In this document: positions 54,022 through 63,355 of the stretch, one piece after another | Numbering within the stretch: position 1 is the stretch's first letter | Layout: every line of letters begins with the position of its first letter | NCBI RefSeq assembly: GCF_030316845.1 | Contig: NZ_JASZYS010000001.1 | Span: 1-64,000 of the forward strand | Source: Variovorax davisae | Lineage (GTDB): Bacteria > Pseudomonadota > Gammaproteobacteria > Burkholderiales > Burkholderiaceae_C | Reading direction: 5' to 3' | DNA length: 64,000 bases | Position numbers and translations under genes: made by a program | The notes under the pieces: model-generated | Databases searched by the model: none | The model's input: the letters and a program-made list of their open reading frames with translations, nothing else | What the model was told of the DNA's origin: nothing

Positions 54022-54105
54022 GGGGTTCCTGATGACGATGGGCTGTGGGGCCGTCCCTCTGGGCGGGGACGCGCTTGCATCGTAGGAGCGGCGCGTGAGA
54101 ACATC

Positions 54106-54144
54106 CAATGCATTGTTGTCCGCCAAATGATTACTTCAATGCAT
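54106..54144. promoter_or_regulatory. Candidate LysR operator pair, Bug receptor / LysR
   Basis: The palindrome CAATGCATTG (54106-54115) and a second CAATGCAT (54137-54144) start 31 bases apart, close to three helical turns, in the 143-base divergent gap. This is a plausible site for the neighbouring LysR protein. Confidence 0.45.
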
Positions 54145-54164
54145 GCATCCCGCGGAGCCGCCCG

Positions 54165-55049
54165 ATGACGCTGGTCCAGCTCCGGCACCTGCTCGCGCTG
54201 GCCGAGAGCGGCTCGTTCAGCAAGTCCGCGCAGGCGATGTGCATCACCCAGCCGGCCTTCAGCCGCAGCATCCGCGCGCTCGAGGACGAACTCGGCATGC
54301 CGCTGTTCGACCGCATCGGGCATCGCAGCGAGCTCACGCCTTTCGGCCGCGACGTGGTGCTGCGCGCCCGCCAGCTGGTGTCCGAGGCCGGCGAGCTGCG
54401 CGACAGCGGTCGGCAGATGCGCGAAGGGCAGGGCGGTGCGATCCGCATCGGCATGGGCTCGGGGCCGGGCGCCATGCTGATGACGCCGCTGCTGATGCAC
54501 ATGGCGACCCACCACCCGAAGGTGCGGGTGGTGGTGGCACGCGGCGGCACCGAGCTGCTGGCGCAGGCCCTGCGCGCCCGCACGCTCGACGCCCTGGTGC
54601 TCGATGCGCGCTCGCTGGCGCCGGGGGTCGACCTCGAGGTGAGCATGCTGCGCGAGATGCGCGGCGTCTTCATGTGCCGGCGCGGCCATCCGCTGGCGCG
54701 CAAGCGCCAGGGCGTGAGCTTCGACGCGGTGCAGCGCTATCCGATCGCCTCGACGCCGCTGAGCGACGAGGTGGCGCGCAGCCTGATCGAGACCTATGGG
54801 CCCGAGGCGCATCCGGGGCAGTGCGTGACCTTGCAGTGCGAGGAAGTCGCCAGCCTGGTCGAGGTGGCGCGCCAGACCGATACGGTGCTGCTGGCGATCC
54901 GGGCGGCGGCGCCCGACCTGGTCGAGCTGAGGATGCAGCCACCGATGGAACGCAGCGCGCGCTTCGGGCTGGTCACGCTGCGCCGGCGCACGCAGGCGCC
55001 GGGGCTGGCGATCGTGCGTGCCCTCATGCAGGAGCTGCTGCACGACTGA
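54165..55049 (+). CDS. LysR-family transcriptional regulator
   Basis: A 294-residue regulator with the N-terminal helix-turn-helix MTLVQLRHLLALAESGSFSK, MCITQPAFSRSIRALEDELG, and an effector-binding domain. Met20 of the longer frame (54165) gives the canonical start. It is divergent from the Bug receptor-amidohydrolase pair, its likely target. The convergent hydrolase gene starts its 3' end 40 bases after the stop. Confidence 0.93.
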   Translation: MTLVQLRHLLALAESGSFSKSAQAMCITQPAFSRSIRALEDELGMPLFDRIGHRSELTPFGRDVVLRARQLVSEAGELRDSGRQMREGQGGAIRIGMGSGPGAMLMTPLLMHMATHHPKVRVVVARGGTELLAQALRARTLDALVLDARSLAPGVDLEVSMLREMRGVFMCRRGHPLARKRQGVSFDAVQRYPIASTPLSDEVARSLIETYGPEAHPGQCVTLQCEEVASLVEVARQTDTVLLAIRAAAPDLVELRMQPPMERSARFGLVTLRRRTQAPGLAIVRALMQELLHD

Positions 55050-55089
55050 TGGGCGGCGCGGCCCCGCCCCGGCCGCGCCGCTCGGCCGC

Positions 55090-56631
55090 TCAGGACGGGC
55101 AGGCGCCGCCGCTGCTGCCGATGAGGGCACGCAGCTTGGCGGTGCTCGACGTCGGGCCGCCGTCGTCGGCGGTGATGGTGTTGTTGGTAAAGGTGCAGCC
55201 GTAGTTCGCGTCGGACACAACTCCCGGCGTCACGACGTCGTCGCCTGCGGGCTTCGGACCGCCGCCTTCCCACTTGATCATGGCGTCGAAGGCGGCCACC
55301 TGCTCGGCGACCGTGAAGTCGCAGTGGGTGGCGCCGCGGATGGCGCGCTGCACCAGCCAGTTGCCGTTGCCCTTGGCGGCCACGCGCTTCTGGTAGATCT
55401 GCTCCATGCTGAAAGGCACGTACAGGTCGCCCAGCGTGTGCAGCGTCACGACCGGGATCTTGAACTCGCCGTTGGCCTTGGGAATCCAGCGCAGGCCGTC
55501 GGTGCGCAGCCGATTGGCGTCGGCCACGGCCGTGAGCTTGAGCGCCGAGGCGTTGATCTGGTTCGACGTCGTCGCATCGCCGTCGACGGTGTAGGTGAAG
55601 CGGTTGGTGTCGATCACGCTCTTGTTGAGGATGCCGGTGATCGTGCCGTCGCCGCCGAACACGCCCCACACGGCCGAGAACGAGCCGCCGTAGGCGAGGC
55701 CGAGGTTGAAGATCGGGCGCGGGCCGCCGGTGAGGTTCTGGATCACCTTGGCGTATTTATCGCCGGTCGGCGTCACGGCTACCGGCGTGCTCATGCTGGT
55801 GAACAGCGCTCCCGTCACCTGCGCCGAGATGTCCGACCAGTTGATGAACGGGTACTTCGGCACCCCGGCCAGTGCCTGCGCCGTGACCTGCGCCGCGGCG
55901 AAGTAGTCGAACAGCTCGGTGTCGCCGACCACACCGCACATCGGCACCGCGCCGTTGTACTTGACCTTGTGGTTGGCGGTGGCGTAGGCCTCGTCCTCGA
56001 TCGCCGCGGCCGTGATGTGGCCGCCCATCGAATGGCCCGTGATGTAGATCTTGCCGGGCGCCGCCAGCGTGCGGCCGGCCGCGGCGGCGATCTTGTTGAA
56101 CTCCAGCGCCAGTGCATTGGTGTCCTCGACGCCGACCCGCACGTCGTAGTAGTTCTTGCTGTAGCTCGAGGCCGCCCAGGCGTAGCCGTTCTGGATCAGG
56201 TAGCGGCGGATCGACGGATTGCCGACGCCCAGCGCATTGCCGGTGCCGGCGTAGCCGTGGGCGTACATGACGAGCTTGCCGTTCCAGTTGGCCGGCACCT
56301 CCACGCGGTAGGCCGCGCCGCCCAGCACGCCGGCCCAGCGGCTGGTGGTGCTGTTGTCGACCGTGTCGGCAGGGTCGGCCGCCATCGCCGCGAAGGTGGT
56401 CGCGCTCGGGTCCGCGGGCACGAAGCTGTTGCGGTTGTCCTGCTCGCGCTTTTCTTCTGCCACCGGCGCGGGCGCCGGGGCGGGTGCAGCGGCAGGCGCC
56501 GCCGCCGCGGCCGCGGGGGCCGGCGCGGGCGCGGCCGCAATGAACGGGACGGAGCTGCTGCCGCCACCGCCGCAAGCGGCGAGGCTCAAGGTGGTGGCCA
56601 AGGCCAGGAACTGGACACGACTGGGTTGCAT
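55090..56631 (-). CDS. Secreted alpha/beta-hydrolase lipoprotein
   Basis: A 513-residue predicted lipoprotein: lipobox LAAC followed by GGGGSSS and a Pro/Ala tether (to about residue 65). The hydrolase domain has an oxyanion region VMYAHGYAGTGN, the nucleophile elbow ITGHSMGGH (Ser near 205) and a C-terminal ATHCDFTVAEQ holding the probable catalytic histidine. LHTLGDLYVPFS may give the acid. It resembles tannase/polyester-oligomer hydrolase types, but the substrate is unknown. Confidence 0.82.
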   Translation of the reverse strand: MQPSRVQFLALATTLSLAACGGGGSSSVPFIAAAPAPAPAAAAAAPAAAPAPAPAPVAEEKREQDNRNSFVPADPSATTFAAMAADPADTVDNSTTSRWAGVLGGAAYRVEVPANWNGKLVMYAHGYAGTGNALGVGNPSIRRYLIQNGYAWAASSYSKNYYDVRVGVEDTNALALEFNKIAAAAGRTLAAPGKIYITGHSMGGHITAAAIEDEAYATANHKVKYNGAVPMCGVVGDTELFDYFAAAQVTAQALAGVPKYPFINWSDISAQVTGALFTSMSTPVAVTPTGDKYAKVIQNLTGGPRPIFNLGLAYGGSFSAVWGVFGGDGTITGILNKSVIDTNRFTYTVDGDATTSNQINASALKLTAVADANRLRTDGLRWIPKANGEFKIPVVTLHTLGDLYVPFSMEQIYQKRVAAKGNGNWLVQRAIRGATHCDFTVAEQVAAFDAMIKWEGGGPKPAGDDVVTPGVVSDANYGCTFTNNTITADDGGPTSSTAKLRALIGSSGGACPS

Positions 56632-56853
56632 GGGGATTTGTCTCCGGGATTTCTTGGTTGATTTGTTGGCAAACACGGGGGACGCGAACGCCGGCAACGT
56701 CTTCGGCCTGGACCGAGCGGCATCACCGGCGGTCGCAGCGTAGGGGCGCGCGCCGGCACGGCGCTGCGGAGTTACCCGCGGCCGCTATCACGTTGGCGAC
56801 AGTGGCGTTCAGGTCAGAATCCGACTGCGCCACGGTCGGCGCGGAGGCTGCAG

Positions 56854-57156
56854 GTGGCGATATTCATTGACCAGTGCAAGCGGCTCGAGGCGGCGACGGA
56901 GATGGGGTCGGCCGGCGGGTCCATGCTGTCGACCGCGATGGCGTGGCTTGAATTCATCTACTTCCTGCCCGCCAAGCTGGTGCTGCTGATTCCCGACGGC
57001 AACAGCGCCCTGGGGCGCTACTTCGAACTCGACTGCAGCAGCGGCACGCACTGGGGCGGCGCGCTGTTCTCGGGCGTGGTCTGGGTGGCGCTGCTGGTCG
57101 GCGTCTCGTTCGCCTGGGACGGGCGGGCCGCGAAGGCCGACAAGAGCGAGCGCTAG
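56854..57156 (+). CDS. Small membrane protein, unknown
   Basis: A 100-residue protein with two probable membrane segments (about 27-46, LEFIYFLPAKLVLLIP, and 68-86, GALFSGVVWVALLVGVSFAW). I recognise no family. The start is GTG 56854 behind GGAGG; no ATG in frame gives a better ribosome site. It converges on the LuxR-type gene with 16 bases between the stops. The 222-base gap before it (56632-56853) shows no other gene. Confidence 0.6.
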   Translation: MAIFIDQCKRLEAATEMGSAGGSMLSTAMAWLEFIYFLPAKLVLLIPDGNSALGRYFELDCSSGTHWGGALFSGVVWVALLVGVSFAWDGRAAKADKSER

Positions 57157-57172
57157 CCGACCGGCCGCGGAA

Positions 57173-57961
57173 TCAGTTCGAAGCCGCGAGCGGGTCGTTG
57201 ACCAGTGCCTGGGCCCTGGCCGCGAGCTGGGTCCGGTTCTCGACCCGCAGCTTGCGGAAGGCGTTCGCAAGATGGAAGCGCACGGTCGGCAGCCCGACCG
57301 CCATGCGCTTGGCGATCAGCTTGTCGGGGCAGCCCGAGAGCACCAGCGCGGCGGCTTCGGCTTCGCGCTGGCTCAGGGCCGAGCGCCGCTGCAGCAGCTC
57401 GGTGACGCTTTCGCGGGCCTGCGGCGACAGCATCGGGTCGGCCTCCCACTGGAAGCGCGCCAGCGCGGCCGCGAAGGCGGGCTCGACCAGGCGCAGCGCC
57501 TCGATCTCGTTGTTGTCGAAGTTGCCGCGCTCGCGGCGCCGCCAGATCCGCATGTCGCCGGTGCATTCGCCATGCGCGAAGACGTAGACGTTGACGCCCC
57601 AGTGCATGTGGTCGCGGGCCAGGAAGTCGTTGAAGAACTCGGTCCGCGCGAGGTCGCTCTGGCACAGGATCTGGGTCGCGAGCGTGGGGTGGCGCCGCTC
57701 CATCATCGGGAAGGTGAGCGGATCGACGAAGCGGTAGTACTCGTCCCAGCTGCGCAGGTTCTCGATCGACATGTTGAGCGCCTTCACGCGGTCGAAGCGC
57801 TGGGCGATCCGGTCCCAGGTGAAGGAGACGTAGGTGTCGGCCCGCAGCAGGTCGAGCATGGGCAGCGCGAGGTCGCCGCGCAGGGCATCGGGGTCGGTGG
57901 CCTCGGCCAGCAGACGCATGACGTCACCGAGCGCGCGGGTCTGTGCCGTGGCGAGATACAT
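57173..57961 (-). CDS. LuxR-family transcriptional regulator
   Basis: A 262-residue regulator. The C-terminal helix-turn-helix (about residues 195-255) reads LSQREAEAAALVLSGCPDKL, IAKRMAVGLPTVRFHLANAF and RKLRVENRTQL. The N-terminal 190 residues form a sensor domain I cannot assign, with no clear acyl-homoserine-lactone-binding signature or receiver Asp. It is divergent from the amidase-ABC operon and is its probable regulator. The start at 57961 is preferred over the in-frame ATG nine codons earlier. Confidence 0.88.
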   Translation of the reverse strand: MYLATAQTRALGDVMRLLAEATDPDALRGDLALPMLDLLRADTYVSFTWDRIAQRFDRVKALNMSIENLRSWDEYYRFVDPLTFPMMERRHPTLATQILCQSDLARTEFFNDFLARDHMHWGVNVYVFAHGECTGDMRIWRRRERGNFDNNEIEALRLVEPAFAAALARFQWEADPMLSPQARESVTELLQRRSALSQREAEAAALVLSGCPDKLIAKRMAVGLPTVRFHLANAFRKLRVENRTQLAARAQALVNDPLAASN

Positions 57962-58054
57962 GGCGTGGGTAAAGCAAAGACCGTGCAAAGGGGGCGGAAG
58001 GCCATGCTAGCCCGCCGTACGCCGGCCGGTATATCGGTGCCGACCCGTAGGGCC

Positions 58055-58072
58055 CCTATCAATCGTGATAGG
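58055..58072. promoter_or_regulatory. Perfect 18-bp dyad, candidate LuxR-type operator
   Basis: CCTATCA-ATCG-TGATAGG: seven-base arms around a four-base centre, 54 bases before the amidase start and 94 bases before the regulator start. Size and symmetry fit a LuxR-type dimer site. Confidence 0.6.
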
Positions 58073-58126
58073 TGTGCGGGCCGCCCCCGCTTCCTAGCAT
58101 TCGCTGACACGACCAAGGAACAGGCC

Positions 58127-59533
58127 ATGAAGCTCACACAACTCGGTGTCGCCGAACTGCGGCGCCAACTCCAGGCGGGCGCCGTCACCAGCGTGGCGGT
58201 CGCCGACGCCCTGATCGCCCGCACCGAAGCCCATGCCGCGCTGGGCGGCTACGTCGCCTTCGACGCCGAGGCGCTGCGGGCCCAGGCGCGGGCGGCCGAT
58301 GCCCGCATCGCGGCGGGCGAAGACCTTCCGCTGCTCGGCGTGCCGGTGGCGCTCAAGGACAACATCGACGCCGTCGGGCTGCCCAGCGGCGCCGGCACCG
58401 GCGCCCTGCACGGCCTGCATCCGGCCGGCGACGCCGAAGTGGTGCGCCGCCTGCGCGCCGCCGGTGCACTGGTGTCCGGCAAGACCAGCATGCACGAGCT
58501 GGCTTTCGGCATCACGACCAACAACTGCGTGACCGGGGCGGCGCGCAATCCCTGGGACCCGTCGCGGATCCCCGGCGGCAGCAGCGGCGGCTCGGGGGTG
58601 GTGGTGGCCGCCGGGCTGGTGCCGGCCGCGATCGGCACCGACACCGGCGGATCGGTGCGCGTGCCGGCCGCCCTGTGCGGCGTGGTCGGCCTGCGGCCGA
58701 CGGTGGGGCGCGTGCCGGGGCAGGGCATCGCCCCGATCTCCACCACCCGCGACACCGCCGGCCCGATCGCCCGCAGCGTCGCCGATTGCGCGCTGCTCGA
58801 CGGCGTGCTGGCCGGTGGCGGCGAGCCGCTGGGGCCGGTGGCGCTCGCGGGCCTGCGGCTGGGGCTGCCGCGCGCGCCGTTCTGGGAGACGCTGGAGCCT
58901 GGCGTGCAGGCCGTGGCGTACGCCGCCGTCGAACGCCTGCGCGCGGCCGGCGCGCAGATCGTCGAGGTGGCGCTGCCGGGGTTGACCGAGCTCAACGGGG
59001 CGGCCGGATTCCCGATCGCGCTGTTCGAATTCGTGCGCGACATGGGCCGCTACCTGCGCGAGGCCGGCCGCGGCGTCGACCTCCAGCAGCTGGTCGACGG
59101 CATCGGCAGCCCCGACGTCGCGGCCATTGCGCGGCCGCTGCTGGCCGGCGGCGCGGTGCCCGAGGCCGCCTACCGGGAGGCCCTGCAAGCGCGCGCCAAG
59201 CTGCAGGCGCTCTATGCCGACGTCTTCGCCGCCTCGGGCGTGCAGGCGCTGCTGCTGCCGACCACGCCCCTGACCGCGGCGCCGGTGGGCGACGACGAGA
59301 CGGTGCTGTTCAACGGCCAACGCTGCCCGACCTTTCCGACCTTCATCCGCAACACCGACCCGGGCAGCAACGCCGGCATTCCGGGCGTCACGCTGCCGGC
59401 CGGGCTGGCGGCGGGCCTGCCGGTCGGGCTGGCGCTCGACGGCCCGGCCGGCAGCGACCGCCGCCTGCTGGCGATCGCCGCGGCGATCGAGGCCATCCTG
59501 CCTGCCGAGCCCTCCGCCCCCTGGCTGCGCTGA
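58127..59533 (+). CDS. Amidase-signature hydrolase
   Basis: A 468-residue amidase of the Ser-cisSer-Lys family. The catalytic lysine is in VPVALKDNIDAVG, the cis-serine in GGSSGGSG and the nucleophile serine in GTDTGGSVRVPA. It hydrolyses amides to acid and ammonia; the length is normal. No signal peptide is present, so it is cytoplasmic. It heads an operon with a full ABC uptake system whose receptor starts 34 bases downstream. The transported amide is its likely substrate. Confidence 0.93.
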   Translation: MKLTQLGVAELRRQLQAGAVTSVAVADALIARTEAHAALGGYVAFDAEALRAQARAADARIAAGEDLPLLGVPVALKDNIDAVGLPSGAGTGALHGLHPAGDAEVVRRLRAAGALVSGKTSMHELAFGITTNNCVTGAARNPWDPSRIPGGSSGGSGVVVAAGLVPAAIGTDTGGSVRVPAALCGVVGLRPTVGRVPGQGIAPISTTRDTAGPIARSVADCALLDGVLAGGGEPLGPVALAGLRLGLPRAPFWETLEPGVQAVAYAAVERLRAAGAQIVEVALPGLTELNGAAGFPIALFEFVRDMGRYLREAGRGVDLQQLVDGIGSPDVAAIARPLLAGGAVPEAAYREALQARAKLQALYADVFAASGVQALLLPTTPLTAAPVGDDETVLFNGQRCPTFPTFIRNTDPGSNAGIPGVTLPAGLAAGLPVGLALDGPAGSDRRLLAIAAAIEAILPAEPSAPWLR

Positions 59534-59567
59534 AGGCCCCACCCCCGATCACCACAGAGGAGTTTCC

Positions 59568-60716
59568 ATGGACCGTCGTACCTTTCTTCATGGCGCCGCG
59601 GCTGCCGCTGCCCTGGGCAGCGCGGGCGTGCGCGCGCAGTCGCCGCTGAACGTGGCCGTGATGCTGCCGCTGAGCGGGCCGGCGGGCCTGTTCGGCCCTT
59701 CGGCCAAGGCCTGCGCCGAGCTCGCGGTGCAGACCCTGAATGCCAAGGGCGGCTTGCTGGGCCGCAGCATCAACCTGCTGGTCGGCGATGCCGGGCTGCC
59801 GCCGGCCGAGGCCTCGCAGGCCGCGCTGAAGCTCTGGAAGGGCTCGGGCGCGCAGGTGGTGATCGGCATGCACGACAGCGCGGTGCGCGGCGCGCTGGTG
59901 GGACTGTTCAAGGGCCAGGTGCCGTACTTCTACACGCCGGTGTACGAGGGCGGCGAATGCGCCAAGGGCACCTACGTCAACGGCGAGACGCCGGCCCAGC
60001 AGCTGGCGCCCGTGATCCCCTGGCTGGCCGCGGAGCGCAAGCCGAAGAAGTGGTACATGATCGGCAACGACTACATCTGGGGCCGCAACACCAATGCCGC
60101 GGCCAAGGGCTACATCACCCAGACCGGCGCCCAGGTGGTGGGCGACGAGTACCTGCCGTTCACGGTCGACAACTTCGATTCGAGCCTGGCCCGGATCCGC
60201 GACAGCGGCGCCGACGCGGTGCTGGTGTCGCTGGTGGGCGGGGCCTCGGTCGGCTTCAACAAGGCCTTCGCGAGCTTTGGCCTGGCCGACAAGGCGATCC
60301 GCCTCGGCACCCTGATCGAGGAGAACACGCTGGCCGGCATCGGCGCCGCGAACGCGCGCAACCTCTATTCGAGCGCCGGCTATTTCGCCAACATCCAGAC
60401 CCCGGCGGCCAAGGCCTTCTCGGAGGCCTACTTCAAGAAGTTCGGCGCCCAGGCGCCGGCCCTCAACGGCCTGGCCGAATCGGTGTACGAGGGCTTCCTG
60501 ATGCTGGACGCGATCAGTGCCAAGGCCAAGTCGCTCGACGTCGCCAGGATGGACCCGGCCAGCGAGGGCGCGAGCTACAACGGCCCGCGCGGCGCCGTGA
60601 CCATGCATGCGCGGCATGTCGAGCAGGACATCTACCTGGCCGACGTCGACGACAAGGGCTTCCGGGTCGTCAAGACCTTCCCGCACATCGCTTCCGGCCA
60701 GACCTGCAAGGTGTGA
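59568..60716 (+). CDS. ABC transporter substrate-binding protein, amide/urea type
   Basis: A 382-residue periplasmic receptor of the branched-chain amino acid/urea family. The N-terminus (MDRRTFLHGAAAAAALG) has a twin-arginine-like pair before the hydrophobic stretch. Mature protein features are LNVAVMLPLSGPAGLFG, then YTPVYEGGECAKGTY and KWYMIGNDYIWGRNT, which resemble short-chain-amide receptors (AmiC/FmdD-like). It is followed by the permease after 7 bases. Confidence 0.88.
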   Translation: MDRRTFLHGAAAAAALGSAGVRAQSPLNVAVMLPLSGPAGLFGPSAKACAELAVQTLNAKGGLLGRSINLLVGDAGLPPAEASQAALKLWKGSGAQVVIGMHDSAVRGALVGLFKGQVPYFYTPVYEGGECAKGTYVNGETPAQQLAPVIPWLAAERKPKKWYMIGNDYIWGRNTNAAAKGYITQTGAQVVGDEYLPFTVDNFDSSLARIRDSGADAVLVSLVGGASVGFNKAFASFGLADKAIRLGTLIEENTLAGIGAANARNLYSSAGYFANIQTPAAKAFSEAYFKKFGAQAPALNGLAESVYEGFLMLDAISAKAKSLDVARMDPASEGASYNGPRGAVTMHARHVEQDIYLADVDDKGFRVVKTFPHIASGQTCKV

Positions 60717-60723
60717 CGCTGCG

Positions 60724-61578
60724 ATGGACACCAGCTGGCTGCTGCATGCGCTGAACCTGGCCTACGAGCTCTCGACCTTGGCGCTCACGACGCTGGGCCT
60801 GGCGGTGGTGTTCGGCCTGCTCGGCGTCATGAACATGGCGCACGGCGAGTTCGTGATGCTGGGCGCCTATGCGGTGGTCACGGTGCAGGCCTGGGGCTGG
60901 CCGATCGCCACCGCGATGCCGCTGGCGATCGTCGTCTGCGGCCTGCTGGGCTGGGTGGTCGAGCGCTGGCTGATCCGCCCGCTCTATGCCCGGCCCTTCG
61001 ACACCCTGCTGGCGACCTGGGGCCTGGCGATGGTGCTGCGCAAGCTGGTCGAGGCGATCTACGGCCGCGGCTACCGCAACGTCGAGAGCAGCCTGGCGGC
61101 CCCGGTCACGCTGGCCGGCCTGCAGTACCCCGGCTATCGGCTGGCGCTGATCGCCTTCGCGGTCCTGCTGATGATCGGCCTGGCCTTCTGGTACCGGCGC
61201 AGCGTGATGGGCCTGCGCGTGCGGGCGATGACCGGCAACCCGATGCTGGCCCAGGCGCTGGGCATCGACACCCGCCGCCTGGCCTCGCAGACCTTCGTCA
61301 TCGGGGTGGTGCTGGCGGGCGCGGCGGGGGTGCTGCTGGCGCCGCTGGTGCGCATCGAGCCCGGCATCGGCGTCGACTACCTGCTCGACGCCTTCTTCGT
61401 GCTGGTGGTGGGCGGCCTCGGCACGCTGGGCGGCTTCGCCGGCGGTGTCGGCGTGATCGGCGGCAGCCAGTCGGTCGTCAGCAGCCTCGCCGGCCAGACC
61501 AGCGGCTACGCGGTGGTGCTGATCCTTTCGATTCTCTTTCTCTGGCTGAAGCCGAATGGACTCCTTGGACGCCGTTGA
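60724..61578 (+). CDS. ABC permease, LivH/UrtB type
   Basis: A 284-residue membrane protein with about eight hydrophobic segments and the family blocks VFGLLGVMNMAHGEFVMLGA and RVRAMTGNPMLAQALGID, plus the late GGLGTLGGFAGGVGVIGG. One of two permease domains of the importer. ATG 60724 follows GACGCTGCG, a weak ribosome site, so translation may be coupled to the upstream gene. It overlaps the next gene by 23 bases. Confidence 0.92.
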   Translation: MDTSWLLHALNLAYELSTLALTTLGLAVVFGLLGVMNMAHGEFVMLGAYAVVTVQAWGWPIATAMPLAIVVCGLLGWVVERWLIRPLYARPFDTLLATWGLAMVLRKLVEAIYGRGYRNVESSLAAPVTLAGLQYPGYRLALIAFAVLLMIGLAFWYRRSVMGLRVRAMTGNPMLAQALGIDTRRLASQTFVIGVVLAGAAGVLLAPLVRIEPGIGVDYLLDAFFVLVVGGLGTLGGFAGGVGVIGGSQSVVSSLAGQTSGYAVVLILSILFLWLKPNGLLGRR

Positions 61579-63355
61579 ACCCCCTCCCTGCGCGCCCCTG
61601 CGCCGGCCGGCCCGGCGCTGGCGCCTGCCGGGCAGCGAAGCGCTGTGGCTGGGCGCCGCGCTGGTGGCGCTGCCCTTCGCCAGCAACGACTTCGTCGCCT
61701 ACCAGATCGCGTTGTTCCTGATCTACGGCATCGCGACCCAGGGCGTGGCCCTGTGCTGGGGCCGGCTGGGCTTCCTGCCGCTCGGGCATGCGCTGTTCTT
61801 CGGCCTCGGCGCCTACCTGGCGGGCGGCACGCTGAAGGCGGCGCAGCAGCAGCCGCTCTGGTATGTCGCGCTGCCGCTGGCCCTTCTGCTGCCCGCGGCC
61901 GTCGCCTACCTGACGGCGCGGCTGGTGTTCGCGCGCAGCCATCGCAGCGGACCCTTCTTCTCGCTCATCACGCTGGCGATGACGATGCTGGGCTTCCTGG
62001 CGGCGCAGCAATGGAGCGCGGTCACCGGCGGCTTCAACGGCATGGCCGACATTCCCGAGCTGCCCGGCACCGAGCGCTACAGCAGCTTCTACTGGGTGGT
62101 CGCCGCCTGCGCGGTCGGCAGCACCGCCTTGCTGGGCGGGGTGCTGCGGCGGCCGCTGGGCATGCTGTGGAGCGCGGTGGCGCAGAACGAAGACCGGCTG
62201 CAGCTCTTCGGCTATGCGACCGACCGCATCAAGGCCAACGCCTTCGCCTTCTCGGCGCTGCTGGCCGCCGCCGCGGGTGCGCTGTTCGCGCTGCACCAGG
62301 GCATCGTGACGCCGCTCACCATGGGCTTCGTGCTGTCGACCGAGTTCGTGATCTGGGCGGCGGTCGGCGGCAAGGCCAGCCCGCTCGGGGCGCTGCTGGG
62401 CGCCGTCTTCATCGGCTACGCCTCGTCGGAGCTGCGCGACCATTTCGCCTACTGGGAGGTCGCGGTGGGTGCGATCTTCATCGGGGTGGTGCGTTTCCTG
62501 CCCGAGGGGCTGGCGGGGCTGGGCCGGTCGCTGTGGCGGCGCGGGCCCGACGCGGCGCCGGGCGTGCCGGCCACCGACGCGCCCGACCGGCGCCCGCCGG
62601 CCGGGCGCATCGGCCTGGCCTTCGAGCAGGTCCATGCCGCGCAGGGTGGCGTGCGGATCCTCGATGGCCTGGCGCTGGCGCTCGACGGCCCCGGTCTGCG
62701 CTGCGTGATCGGCCCGAACGGCGCCGGCAAGACCTCGGCCTTCAACGTCATGACCGGCCGGCTGCCGCTGCGCGCGGGGCGCATCGTGCTCGACGGCACC
62801 GACATCTCGGGCGCCACCGCCTGGCGGGTGGCGCGGCGCGGCGTCGGGCGCAAGCTGCAGATTCCATCGGTGTTCTCCGAGCTCAGCGTGAGCCAGAACC
62901 TGGACGTGGCGCTGTGGGCCGGGCGGCTCGGCCCGGCCGCGTCGCTGGCGCGGGCGCCGCTCGCCTGGCGCAGCCCGCTGCGCGACGAACTGCTCGACCT
63001 GTTCCCGGCGCTGCGCGAGCAGCTCGGCACCCGCGCGGGCAGCCTCTCGCAGGGCCAGCGCCAGGCGCTGGAGTTCGTCATGACCGTACTGCCGCAGCCG
63101 CGGCTGGTGCTGCTCGACGAGCCCTGCGCCGGCCTTTCGCCGGCCGAGACCCACCACATGATCGACGCCATCAAGACCGTGATCGACCGCCTGGGCGCGG
63201 CCGCGCTGGTGATCGAGCACGACATCAGCGCCGTGGCCGCGATCGGCGGCGACGTCTACGTGCTGCACCAGGGCCGGCTGCTGGCCCGGGGCACGCTGGC
63301 CGAGATCCAGGCCGATCCGGCGGTGCGGGCGGTGTATGCGGGGGCGCGCAAATGA
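61556..63355 (+). CDS. Fused ABC permease-ATPase (LivM-LivG type)
   Basis: A 599-residue fusion. Residues about 1-330 are a LivM-type permease with about eight hydrophobic segments (WGRLGFLPLGHALFFGLGAY, LFGYATDRIKANAFAFSAL). Residues about 355-599 are an ATPase: Walker A GPNGAGKTS, Q-loop region IPSVFSELSV, signature LSQGQRQALEF, Walker B LVLLDEPCAGLSP, switch His in IEHDI. Such fusions exist in this family. It overlaps the previous and next genes. Confidence 0.93.
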   Translation: MDSLDAVEPPPCAPLRRPARRWRLPGSEALWLGAALVALPFASNDFVAYQIALFLIYGIATQGVALCWGRLGFLPLGHALFFGLGAYLAGGTLKAAQQQPLWYVALPLALLLPAAVAYLTARLVFARSHRSGPFFSLITLAMTMLGFLAAQQWSAVTGGFNGMADIPELPGTERYSSFYWVVAACAVGSTALLGGVLRRPLGMLWSAVAQNEDRLQLFGYATDRIKANAFAFSALLAAAAGALFALHQGIVTPLTMGFVLSTEFVIWAAVGGKASPLGALLGAVFIGYASSELRDHFAYWEVAVGAIFIGVVRFLPEGLAGLGRSLWRRGPDAAPGVPATDAPDRRPPAGRIGLAFEQVHAAQGGVRILDGLALALDGPGLRCVIGPNGAGKTSAFNVMTGRLPLRAGRIVLDGTDISGATAWRVARRGVGRKLQIPSVFSELSVSQNLDVALWAGRLGPAASLARAPLAWRSPLRDELLDLFPALREQLGTRAGSLSQGQRQALEFVMTVLPQPRLVLLDEPCAGLSPAETHHMIDAIKTVIDRLGAAALVIEHDISAVAAIGGDVYVLHQGRLLARGTLAEIQADPAVRAVYAGARK

